Assembly (NCBI GenBank): GCA_907163375.1 | Contig: CAJQUW010001840.1 | Coordinates: 186,001 to 250,000 of the forward strand | Length of the DNA stretch: 64,000 nt | Direction of reading: 5' to 3' | DNA from: Prostheceraeus crozeri | Lineage: Eukaryota; Platyhelminthes; Polycladida; Euryleptidae | In this document: piece by piece, positions 31,835 through 42,007 of the stretch | Numbering within the stretch: position 1 is the first letter of the stretch | Layout of the letters: the number at the start of each line of letters is the position of its first letter | The notes under the pieces: generated by a model | Database searches by the model: none | What the model was told of the DNA's origin: nothing | What the model saw: the letters and a program-made list of their open reading frames with translations, nothing else | Program-made: the position numbers and the translations under genes

Positions 31835-32842
31835 CACTGTAAATCGCTGGATACGAAAATTACATACAAACACATACCAAAATCACATACAATTTGAAAC
31901 TAACATCTGATACGAGATGCTCGTATGTTTACAGAGACTTGGTATGTTTTTCATACCACATCTCACTTACTTTCGAATGTGATTGGTATGTAGCGATGCG
32001 AACTATTCTATCTGTGATTGGCTGTTTTACACTGAAATACGAGTTGTTGGTGTGTTTTATATACGAGACCCGATGCAAATTCATCCTTATTCGTATGCCT
32101 CTGGTATGTATTTCGTATGTACAGCTTTAAGTCACATAGCAAAAAATATATGTATTACATACTGCTGTCAAATAACTTTTCCCGGTAATACTAGTCGTGA
32201 ATAGCTTTTGTTTGATAGAGTGATATTTAACTAGATTAGATTTACTGTGAATTTTATGCTTCACGAGATTGTGGCCATTGCTACTTGTCTAACAACATTA
32301 ACAGGACGTTTAGTTAACTCTACTTTAAGAACCAAGGTGACAAACATCAATTCATTCAATCGTAATTTTTCGTGCAATCATGTTGACTTATATATCTCGT
32401 ACATAACTATTTTTGCGTTCATGAATTGTAATGTGTTTTTATTTCAAAATGTGCTTAATTTCAAAATTACATAGTGCATAATTGTTGATGGTTGAATACT
32501 TATTGATTCTTCATGAAATGCCTTAGACTTGCATGTACTAAAATAGAATTCAGTATTGTACGTTTGACTCTGGAATGTCATTCTTCTTTCTACTTGCAAA
32601 ACAGTTGTAACAATAGTGTTTTCTTTATTGACAAAAGGCCTTCAGTCAACATACTTTAGGCATCATTGATGCTTTCCTCTAACATTGTGCTGGTATGGCT
32701 TTAGCAAACTTAAAGCAAACCACATTTGAAATAACATTCGAAAAGCATACAAATATATATCAAGAGAATACCGAAATATACCAAAAAAATATTTTGGTAT
32801 GCATCCTTCGTATGTGATTGGTATCGAGCGATTTATACAATG
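31835..32842. mobile_element. Non-autonomous DNA element with CACTGTA ends and TATG/CATA iterons
   Basis: About 1,008 bp bounded by diverged inverted ends of about 35 bp. The left reads CACTGTAAATCGCTGGATAC and the right, complemented, reads CATTGTATAAATCGCTCGAT. TA lies directly outside both (31833-31834 and 32843-32844). The first 280 bp and last 90 bp are crowded with variants of TACGAAAT, ACATACC and GGTATGT. It has no coding capacity. It abuts the Tc1-like element at 32848. Confidence 0.6.
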
Positions 32843-32847
32843 TACTA

Positions 32848-34988
32848 CACCATTTTACCACCAAATTGGCAAAAATGCGCCACCAAATTGGCACAATGAG
32901 AACACCAAATTGGCAAATTGGGAACATCAAATTGACACATTTTTTACAAAACAAGTTGCTAAGTTATAAACATAATAAAGCAATGTATGATCTTGAATGG
33001 AACATGTCATTGCATCCATTCGTTCCATCATTTTGATATTTCATTTGACAGATGAATAGAAACGAATATTTTCGTCACTCTTCTTTCAGATACTATGTAA
33101 ATCGCACACCGGTTGATTGTATGTCAAATATATTAATGGCGACACAGTCAAGGAGATATCTATGATTCCCATGGTTTGAATAAGTAGGTGAGACAGTGAT
33201 TCCATAGCAACGAGTATGACAAATTCTCACTCGATAAATTGCTTCGTCATTTACAACCAGCATCATAAGACGAGATGGCACCGAGAAGAAATACATACAA
33301 GAAAACCTCCGAACAGCACAAACAACTGATTTTAGACGAAAAAGAAGCTGGAGGAGATCCCATTGGCCTTGCTCAACAGTTGGGTATTAACAAGAGAACG
33401 GCTTATAACATCCTCAAACGTCAGACAGCAACAATGAAACCGAGAGGTGGTAAAAGATTAAGTTGCTCGAAAGTAAATCAAGACATCAAGCATCGCTTAG
33501 TGCGCTACTTGGAGGATCATAATGATGCGACCTTAAAGGAGTTGGCGAGTTCCGTAAACAATGTTATTTCAACAAAGACTATAGCAAAAGTATTGGATGG
33601 CGAAGCTATGACAACTAAAATGATTCGACCTGAACCAATCGGCAAGAATACGCCTGAAAATATTGAGAAGCGGAAGGAGTTCGCTGAATACTATTTGGAA
33701 GATCATGGCTATCGTGTTCACGTGGATGAATCGAATTTCAATTTATTCACGAGGAGAAACATTGGTCGATCACCTAGAGGTCAAAGGGCCTATCGTAGGT
33801 TTTCACAACTCACGAGGGAAAAATGTCAATATTCTCCTCGCTGTGGATGATACCCAAGTAGTTCACTGGAAAAGCGTTGTTGGAAGTTGTAAGGAACCAT
33901 TTGTTGATTTCTTCACCGAGTTGAGTACGAAACTTGTAGAACAAAATGTAACTATTTACTTGGACAATGCACCCTCTCACAGAAAAGTTTCAAACTTCAT
34001 CAATGTTTGACAAAATCATATCATCGCGTTTTGATGCAGCTTAAAGTCCTGAACTCAATCCCGTGGAGGGTTGCTTCAATGTGATCAAATCATTTATTAA
34101 ATCACAAGTGCGAGGTTCTGATCCTCAAAACGACTTCGCAGCTAGCTGCTTCATCAGAAGGAAAAACTCTGGTGAGATATAGAGAGGAGAAGCTGGTGAG
34201 CTTGGCTGAGCCTGCAATCAATAATATCACACGGGAACATTTAAGAAATTTCTATCGACATGTGGATCAATGGATTTTGAAAGCAATAAAACTCCATTTC
34301 ATTTGCTGGTCAGTCGTGGTTCTTGTGAGAACTCCTCGTGTATGACGGTGCTAATTTCTACTTTTAATCGTTTGTTTAAGTCTTTCGTTCGAAAGTTATG
34401 AAGTTTTAATTTCTGAGTTTGAAAATATTCAATTACAAGCAATCAGTTCGTTTTTTATTCTGACCTTCATAATTATGGTGGGTTATGCGATAAATCATGT
34501 GAATTCGAACAATCAAGTCTGTGTAAAATAATTTGTTATTTCAATTCCTAATGATCCCGCAAGACTTGATAGAAAGCCTCAAGCTAATTTGACTAATGTA
34601 GATTCATTAGTACCTGAATTTTCATTGTCTTATACCTGATGATGATGATTACACATATTCGAGGTTTGAATGATCTAAAGCATGCTGCATAAATTGCTGC
34701 TAAAAACATGAATCAATTGTCTGCACATGTTAATGAAAAATAGAAATGAGGTGAAAATAAGAATGGGTGAGTGACAAACGATGTCTTGCTGTTCAATTTA
34801 TGATAAGGTACAATAAACTATTACATGAAATATGAATATTTTATGTATATAATTTCATTGTAAAATGAAAACAAGTTATGCCATTTTGGAAGCGCACTTT
34901 TGCTAATTTGGTGTTCCCACTGTGCCAATTTGGTGTTCTCATTGTGCCAATTTTGTGGCGCACTTTTGCCAATTTGGTGGTAAACTGG
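32848..34988 (+). mobile_element. Decayed Tc1/IS630-type element with iterated long TIRs
   Basis: The ends are about 100-bp inverted repeats, each made of four copies of a CACCAAATTGGCA word (left 32858-32945, right 34895-34980 in inverse). The left end reads CCATTTTACCACC and the right end complemented reads CCAGTTTACCACC. TA lies at or next to both outer ends (32846-32847 and 34989-34990). It encloses a broken IS630/Tc1-type transposase. Confidence 0.75.
33275..34320 (+). pseudogene. IS630/Tc1-type transposase, frameshifted
   Basis: The first 185 or so codons are open: a helix-turn-helix (GLAQQLGINKRTAYNILKR) and then the first catalytic motif VHVDESNFNLF (about 33718-33750) with RNIGRSPRGQRA. 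A frameshift near 33790-33800 moves the reading to another frame, with NSRGKNVNILLAV and the second Asp in IYLDNAPSHRK. A second shift near 34000 and a TAA before SPELNPVEGCFNVIKS (the Glu motif) follow. The tail keeps NITREHLRNFYRHV. The spacing from the second Asp to the Glu is about 34, within frameshift error. It would be inactive. Confidence 0.78.
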
Positions 34989-34994
34989 TATGCA

Positions 34995-35296
34995 TTTATT
35001 ACAAGACAAAAATGCATATTTCATTGGAATAATATCTGTAGCGTAATGCAACCTTGTATATTAAACAGCGATAGAATGAATTGGCTACTGCAAGTGCACA
35101 TGTTAAAGTTTCAAATTCATCTTGGCCGGAGCAGATTGTTTTTTTGCAAACAAAATGCTTGTAAAACAACAAATACTGCATCAGTTTTGCACTCCTACCC
35201 TCAATATAAATGTACATTTTTACATACTGCTTTCACCACTGAAAACAGAGAACAAAATATGACAAAATGTTTTTTATTTGAAGAATGCAAATCATT
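34995..35296. other. Non-coding gap
   Basis: I find nothing supportable between the Tc1-type element and the transporter pseudogene. Confidence 0.4.
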
Positions 35297-36629
35297 GACA
35301 GATTGAATCAGTCAAATCTATGTTTAGCATTTCATCTGCAGCAGTCATTTCTCGAATCGTGTTGTCTTTGAATGTCAGCCATTTTGGTGTGAATAATGCA
35401 GCTCCTAAGCAACCTACGATACTAACTTAAAGGAAACTCAAATGATATGAAGGATTAATTTCATACATGTATATCAAAGCTGCAAATGGACTGCCTGACA
35501 TTCTGCCAAATCCTCCGAACAATGCACCCTATTAACAGGCCGTTGGCAAGGTTTTCAGCTCCAACAATGTGCATTATAGCTTCTGCAAACACACCATGAG
35601 CACCAACGCCAATCCCACAAAGTCCACACATTACAGCTATATTCCAACATATTCTTGAAGAAAGCAGAAAGTGATGTTTACTATACCTGTCATTGCCCAG
35701 AATGCCATGAATATGAATTCGACGTGCAATTTAGAGCATGAGGCAATTAGTCCTGTTAAAATTCTGCCTGACAAGTTCCCAATGCCAATAATAGATGGTA
35801 AAAAGGTGATATTAGTTTTATTAAAGCCAAGAAGAGCACCGAAGTTTGTTACATGACTGTAGAAAACGCCAATACGCGAATCAAGTGCACGATTCCATAT
35901 CAGAAACAGAAGAGAACCCAATGAGGATTTTTGAACATTCTCAAGCTGCGACCTCGTTCCTTGCAGGCTTTGGCGATAAAGAAAGATAAATTTCTAGGTT
36001 TAGCAGTAGATTTCTCATCATTTGCTTTAGCATTAAAAATGCGTGGGGACATCAGAATTGCCGCAATAACCAGCATATTGAGATTCATCGCTCCCATGAT
36101 AAAAAATCCTCCTTGCCACGTGTACTCATCATTTGCTACTTGAAGAATCGGAGGATATATGAACTGACCGAGACCAGTCCCACAGCTCACTGCTCCCAAT
36201 ACGATGACAAGAACGATGTTTAAGAAAATATTGGGCAAGCACCGAATACACGGAATAATAACCGAAAGCAAAGCCGAAGCCAGCTACAACACCATACAAG
36301 ATTAGAATGGTGACCGAATTATCGACGAAATAACACGAAATAAGACCAAAAGTAGAAATAATGCATCCAACTACAATAGTCCGATGAGCTCCAAGCATGC
36401 TAGCGAGAGCATTAGTTACTTCTCAACTTAAGAAGAAGATAAATGTGCTGAGATTGACTGCCCAAGCTGTTAAAGTTGGTGGTTCTTGAAACTCATTTAA
36501 GAATGTCGTGTACATAATTGAGCTTGTACTCGTTAGCCCTACCGTAAAGAGCAATGAAAATATTCCAGAAATCATCGCAACAAATACCCATCCGTTGTCA
36601 ACATCAAGAGATGAAACTGTGTCCGCCAT
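35297..36629 (-). pseudogene. SLC16 monocarboxylate-transporter-like pseudogene
   Basis: This is an intronless paralogue of the gene at 832-2142, on the opposite strand and broken by several frameshifts. Reading from 36629: MADTVSSLDVDNGWVFVAMI (family signature DNGWVF), TAWAVNLSTF, a frame change, GAHRTIVVGCIISTFGLISC, and VAGFGFAFGYYSVYSVLAQ. After another shift comes GQFIYPPILQVANDEYTWQG, then a hydrophilic loop with KARNLSFF-like sequence and IGVFYSHVTNFGALLGFNKT, then LCGIGVGAHGVFAEAIMHIV in shifted frames. It ends near 35297 with TAADEM. Gene order is collinear with its partner. At least four shifts show it is dead. It provides the reference showing which residue the partner lost. Confidence 0.82.
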
Positions 36630-36714
36630 AGGGACATGCAATCACTGCAACTGATAGAACATGTATTTTCACATAGAAAATATGTGATAGAAGACTGTCA
36701 TCACGGTATATATA

Positions 36715-37637
36715 TTTTTGGATATTTTAATCATTCGAAAAGAAAGCCGTGTTATTACTGATATGCATTATAAATCTACGGACACTCATCAATACTTGCG
36801 TTTCGAATCTTGTCATCCCCATCATATCAAGCGTGCTATTCCATATAATTTGGCCAGACGAATCCGCACCATCGTAAATGATGATATTTTACGTGATAAA
36901 CGCCTAAATGAATTAAGAATATTTCTTCAGAATCAAGGATATCCTTTTAATTTGATTGAAGATGGTATAAAAGATCTTTATCTGTGAGTCGTGCTTTTCT
37001 GCTAGAGCAACAAAACAAAAATAAGAATAATACCGATGAATTCAATACTATTGATTTTGTTCATGCTCATAATCCAAACAATGTAAATATTATTCCTATC
37101 GTTAATCATATAAATTCTTTACTTCTTGATGATCCTCAAACTAAAAGTATTTTTGAACAAAAACAATTCATTGTAAGTAAACGTCAACCTAAAAATATTA
37201 AACCAATAATCTGTAAATCTAAATTTGAGTCTAATGAACAATTCTGTGTAAGAAAGTGCAACAATTTGAGATGCGGAACCTGCGAATATATTATGACTGG
37301 TGATTCATTTGATTTTAAGGTAAAGATTTTTAAAGTGAAAAGTAACATGTCATGTGAAACAAGAAATGTAATTTATGTAATTAGTTGTTGTGGTTGTGGT
37401 GAATATTATATCGGCGAAACAGGAAATACGATCCGTGCTAGAGTGAGGGTACACAAGCAACAAATAAGTCATCCAATATACAGACAAATACATCTAAGTG
37501 AGCATATTGAATCTTGTGGTAAATCCCGTTTTTATATATTTCCCTTTTATAAGATTTTTGATGATGATATATATACACGTAAGAACAAAGAAAAATACTT
37601 AATAAATATTTTCCATCCTACTCTCAATTGTACATAA
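36715..37637 (+). pseudogene. Penelope-like element: RT C-terminus plus GIY-YIG, one frameshift
   Basis: This is a 5'-truncated Penelope-like copy starting right after a TATATA run with FLDI, the conserved block downstream of the reverse-transcriptase catalytic box. Then come DMHYKSTDTHQYLRF, SCHPHHIKRAIPYN and ARRIRTIVND. One base is missing in an A-run near 36970, shifting LSVSRAFLLEQQ into the next frame, which stays open to 37637. That part has the cysteine-rich linker (CVRKCNNLRCGTCEYI) and the GIY-YIG domain NVIYVISC, YYIGETGNTIRARVRVHKQQ and SEHIESCGKSRF. It is the best-preserved Penelope-like C-terminus in the window. Confidence 0.85.
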
Positions 37638-37805
37638 TCTGTATTGTATATCTACATTTTACTTTTTTTATATTATATCTATTGATTCTTATTCCACGAT
37701 TAGAGAATTTCGATGATATACTTCTGAATACAATATTTCTTTGTTGTCAGTTTTCTATGCATGCATGTACATTGAAATTCAAATTTTTCTAACATGTCAC
37801 TATTT

Positions 37806-37850
37806 GTTATGCACCTGAAGAAGGAAATATATTCCAGAAAGCGCTCGTGC
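37806..37850 (+). other. Penelope-like 3' non-coding signature
   Basis: CTGAAGAAGG then CCAGAAAGCGCTCGTGCG, about 170 bp after the GIY-YIG stop, is the conserved kind of 3' end seen in Penelope-like copies and probably marks the element's 3' border region. Confidence 0.5.
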
Positions 37851-38217
37851 GAATTAATAGTTTGAAGTTTTTTCATTCATTATTTTATTATATATAATTC
37901 CAATTGCTGTGTTTCTCTTTCAATATTTGTTATACAGAAGAAAAGTTCAAAAATGGAAATTTATATCAATCAATGAAAAACGGCACCTGAAACATATCTA
38001 GGTATTAAAAAGATGTTAATAGCCCGACCTGTTTCTGTCAATCTCTTGACTTGTCAAGGGCCGAAATGATATTTATTTCAAACTTATAAGCAGATATATC
38101 AATTAACATAGAAGGAGACGCTAAAATCAGTCAACACAAAATCATAAACTAGAAATATCTATCGACAGGAATAGATATAAATAAATGAATCTGTTCACTT
38201 GGAGTACCATGACTTAT

Positions 38218-38955
38218 TCAAGGAGGGCTATATTGACACACATCAGTTCTTGCTCTTCTATATATCTTTCCACAATTAGAAGGTAACTGTAAAATAGGAA
38301 TTACGTAAAATGAGGGGTTATAGTTAGTAGCAAAGAAAATACATGTTTGCTGACATAAAGAACTCTGTACTTTGGGTCTTTTATTTGTTGTCGGTGATTT
38401 CTTATTCTGGATCGGATTGTGTCCCCTGTTTGCCTCAGATGCACACATACAGTTCATCGAATCTTCGGCTTCGTAATGCATAAATGACATCCATCGAATT
38501 GCAATTCATATTCGATCTGATATGGAATTCTTTTACTTTTTGATTCTTTTTTAAAACGAATTGTACTGTCAACAATAATGGAAGCGCAACATTGGCATCT
38601 TTCGTTTCCACATTTCGTTACCCCAACCAATGGAATTCTGTTTATTTTGGATAAAATTTGCAATAGAGACTATGGCTGTTTATCAAAAGGTTTAATTGAA
38701 TGATTTGTTTGAAAAATGTTCCCACAACGGGAGCATGGTAGTCAGGGGGGTTGTGCACTAGAAAATCACGACAAAATTTTTCTGTTGGAAATTTGTCTAT
38801 AGTTGGTCGGCTCTTTTGATTCATGCTCTGCAAGTATTTTTATCTTGCACGTGCGGCTACTTGAGTGAAATTTCCGCGAAGATTGACTGTAAATTTGATA
38901 TTTCTGTGAGTTACATGCTGCAGAAAGTGGTTGTAAGTGTACACGTGCATGCATG
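38218..38955 (-). pseudogene. Penelope-like element: linker and GIY-YIG, decayed
   Basis: On the minus strand three overlapping frames carry, in order, PTIDKFPTEKFCRDFL, HAPVVGTFFKQII, the cysteine-rich linker KCGNERCQCCASIIVDSTI, and RQTGDTIRSRIRNHRQQIKD with VLYVSKHV. The last part closely resembles the GIY-YIG copy at 31204-31479, so the two probably belong to the same family. The YIG residues themselves are lost to an indel. Stops and shifts make it inactive. Confidence 0.72.
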
Positions 38956-39344
38956 TTTATTTTGAGTGTGATAAATCAAAGCTCCGCCGAAGAAACGGCG
39001 AAACAGTGTAAATGAAACACACAAGTCTCTCTGACCTTTGACTGTGCCTTGCACTTGCATCAACAATTGGGTCGTAGAGGGCAATCCCCAAATCCTCAGG
39101 CAGACTATCACATTGTTAACAACTTCATGGTACTGAGGATATCGGACAATTTTGATACATTGAGAGATAGGAGTTTCCACAGTATAGTCAAGCTGCTGAA
39201 CATAGATATTTTCTGTATTCCAGTCTTCTCACGAGTTCACAGTCTTTCTCTACCATATTGTGCGGTGACAGTTGCTATTTTGAATCAGTGTGCTCAACAA
39301 AGTCATTTTCTCGTCTGCTTGAGAATAGTTCGGCGAATCTCATT

Positions 39345-40806
39345 ATGGTGAAGAAATTGAAGTTGGATGAAGTTGTTGCAATGCTAGAAGATGACGAGTC
39401 GTTTGTGAATGCAGACATTGCAATACAGCCACCTGGAGATGGAGATTGTTCAGAGGAAGACAGTGCAGATGAGGACGATTTTGACATCAATCGATTGAGC
39501 GGCAATCAGCTATTGGCCGAGGCTGACGTTCGAATAAAATTCGGTGATCGAATATCTGATACCATGGATGATGATTCACAAAGTGAGTCCTTGGGAGATG
39601 CCTTGCAGACTAACTCTATCCAAGACGACAGCATTCATAGAGGACGTTTGAGTGATGAAAAGCCTCCACTGCTGACTGATTTGAGATGGACTAATCGTGA
39701 CATCAAATCAAGGAATTCACAGAGCACACCTGAAGTGAACCACTTAGAGGAAATTGGGACACCTCTCTCTCTGCTCGAATTGTTCTTTGATGATATGTTG
39801 CTCTCAGACATTGTTGACTTTACAACGTTATACGCATGAAGAGAGAAAAGTGACACAGAGTTTGGCATCACAAAGGAAAAATTTATAGTTTGGGTAAAAT
39901 ATATATAAAGTTTGGGTACTTACAGAAGTTTACGAGTATGTGATTCAATTCGAACCCTACCAAGGGGCTAAAACAGGGCGGCATATCTCGACAACAACAA
40001 CATGGGGACTAGGTGAGCATATTGTTTTGAATCTAATGGAGCGCTTACCTCCAGGTCAAAGCTACCATGTATACATGGATAACTATTTTACTTCATTCCG
40101 GTTGCTTTCCTATCTCGGAACAAGGGGTATTAGTGTAGCTGGCGCAATCAATAAGAAAAAATTGAGCAAGTGTGATATCATGGGTAACAAAGATCTTGAG
40201 AAAAAAGAACGAGGTCATGTGGAACAGGTGACTGCAGAACAGGATTCGACAACTAAAACAGTTGCAGGTTGGAATGACAACCGAGCTGTCTAGATTGCCT
40301 CCAACAAGAAATGTACAAAGATGGAGCAAGATTGAGCGAAAGTATATTCAAGTGTCGCAGCCAAACCTATTCCATTGCTACAACCAGTGCATGGGATACG
40401 TCGATAGAATGGACCAAAATGTTGCAAAGTATGGAATCGGAATTCGCATGAAGAATGGTGGTGGGCTCCATTCGCATGGATGCTGGATGTGGCCTTGCAA
40501 AACTCTTGGATTCTTTATCGCATCAATAAGTCATGTGACAGTGCTCAACTAAGTTTGCTGGACTTCCGACGTGAAGTCGTGAGCTCCATCCTTCTGAAAT
40601 ATAAAACCAGTCGAAAGCGATCATATTCCTCTGCTGCAATTTGCAATGTTCCTTCAGAGGTTCGATTTGATGATGTGAAGCATTATCAAACTCCCGCACA
40701 AAAGCAGGGGAGATGCAAAGTCTGCAAAACGAACTCTAGAAGATGTTGTGCAAAGTGCCGAGTAAATTTGCATGATGAGTGTTTTGAAGTGTTCCATCGA
40801 TGCTGA
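39345..40806 (+). pseudogene. piggyBac transposase with internal deletion
   Basis: The N-terminus (from ATG 39345) is acidic and typical, reaching SLLELFFDDMLLSDIVDF, and the frame closes at 39839. After a further GITKEKF, sequence equivalent to roughly the middle 200 residues is missing, including the first catalytic Asp. Coding sense resumes near 39937 with the second-Asp motif YHVYMDNYFTSFRL (about 40065-40106). Stops and shifts follow. The third-Asp region survives only as GYVDRMDQN in another frame (about 40395). The C-terminal zinc domain CKVCKTNSRRCCAKCRVN ends at 40806. Near the presumed right end is an ATGTTCCC/GGGAACAT palindrome (41099-41119) and a TTAA at 41251-41254 after GGG. 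Confidence 0.82.
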
Positions 40807-41244
40807 CTTAAGTTATGTGTGCTATGTCTTCTTGTATTTCGCTAGTGGGCGCGCTTGAGATCACCTACACGCATAAAGCAGTTTACAGACTTGGTATAAC
40901 ATTTGAATTTCAAACTGATAATACAGGTTTCTATGATTGATTCTGAGTTTTCATTCTAGCAGATCTCATGATTTTGACACTTTTTATCATAGTTGAAGTA
41001 TAGTCAATCAAACATGTCATCATATCGTGAGCAGATATTTCATAATTACATGTTATGAAAAAATATCGCAATTTTCATAGACAGACTCTCTGCCGCCCAT
41101 GTTCCCGCCATGGGAACATTTACAAAAAAATCAATATATTTTTCTGCAGTGATGTGATATCTTTTTCAATGTCATTCCGTTTCTTTTTGGATCAAGGCAA
41201 TGTAATGCAAGCAGGTTTGAGATCATTTTACGTAGTTGGTCGCT

Positions 41245-41790
41245 AATGGGTTAACCATGAATTGCAAAATAGATTCCAATCATTTGGGTTAAACATTTCC
41301 TTAGTATATATCCTCCGTATACATCTTTTCCGTATACATACATCCGTATACATTATTATTCCTCCGTATACATCTTTTCTTCTAAAAATCCCATCGTCAA
41401 ATTTGCATAACTTGGAGCGATTTTGGTCTCCATTGCAGTGCCTGAAATCTGTAAGTAAATTTGGGATTAAAGTTAAAGTAATCATTTTTCAAGATTATTT
41501 GAGCAACCTCCATGATGAATTCGGGTTTGAAATCTTTCGTCAATCATATGTCTGTTTTTAGACAACCAATATTCAATTGCAATTGAACCTAAGGGATGAT
41601 CAATGTTAGTGTACAAGGATATAATGTCAATTGTCAAAGGATACAAAATGTGAATCATTCGAGATACTTTCAGATAATATAGAGATGAAATCAAGTGTCT
41701 TTGCAATGGCTTTTCAAAGTTGAAACGAGTGGCTTTAGAATTTCGTCTAGAAAATAACTTAGATGACTTGTACGAGCGTTCACACTAGAT
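41245..41790 (-). pseudogene. Penelope-like reverse transcriptase fragment
   Basis: The minus strand from 41790 encodes YFLDEILKPLV, then LTIDIISLYTNIDHPLGSIA and IEYWLSKNR, the palm region with SLYTNIDH typical of Penelope-like reverse transcriptases. In a shifted frame it continues with remnants of the FxQxxGTAMGTKxAPSYANL block (LQVMQI and [11 protein letters not shown] frames). It is truncated on both sides. The upstream 65 bp are repeated in inverse orientation at 41895-41959. Confidence 0.72.
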
Positions 41791-41959
41791 ATGATTGGTC
41801 GAAATTTGATATTAGTTGGATATTATACTTTCAAGTATCCAAAATCATCTACCTCTTTGTTTTCCATATATTCTTGAATTGTAGGAGCGTTCAGTCTAGT
41901 GTGAACGCTCCTACAAGTCATCTAAGTTATTTTCCAGACGAAATTCTGAAGCCACTCGT
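41725..41959. repeat. Inverted repeat at Penelope-like 5' end (65-bp arms)
   Basis: The left arm (41725-41789) starts ACGAGTGGCTTTAG and the right arm (41895-41959) is its inverse, with three mismatches in 65 bp. The spacer is 105 bp. The arms encode the same reverse-transcriptase segment (DEILKPLV), so the right arm is an inverted duplicate of element sequence. The right arm is itself next to a small hairpin around GTAGGAGCGTTC. Confidence 0.85.
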
Positions 41960-42007
41960 AACAATGAATTGGTTGTTTGTTGATAGTAAGCATGGACGTG
42001 AGCTTAA

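Noticed and set aside
38716-38736. Left-end copy of the ATGTTCCC palindrome for the decayed piggyBac
   Set aside because: It lies within sequence that reads as Penelope-like coding (HAPVVGTFF), so the match is probably chance.
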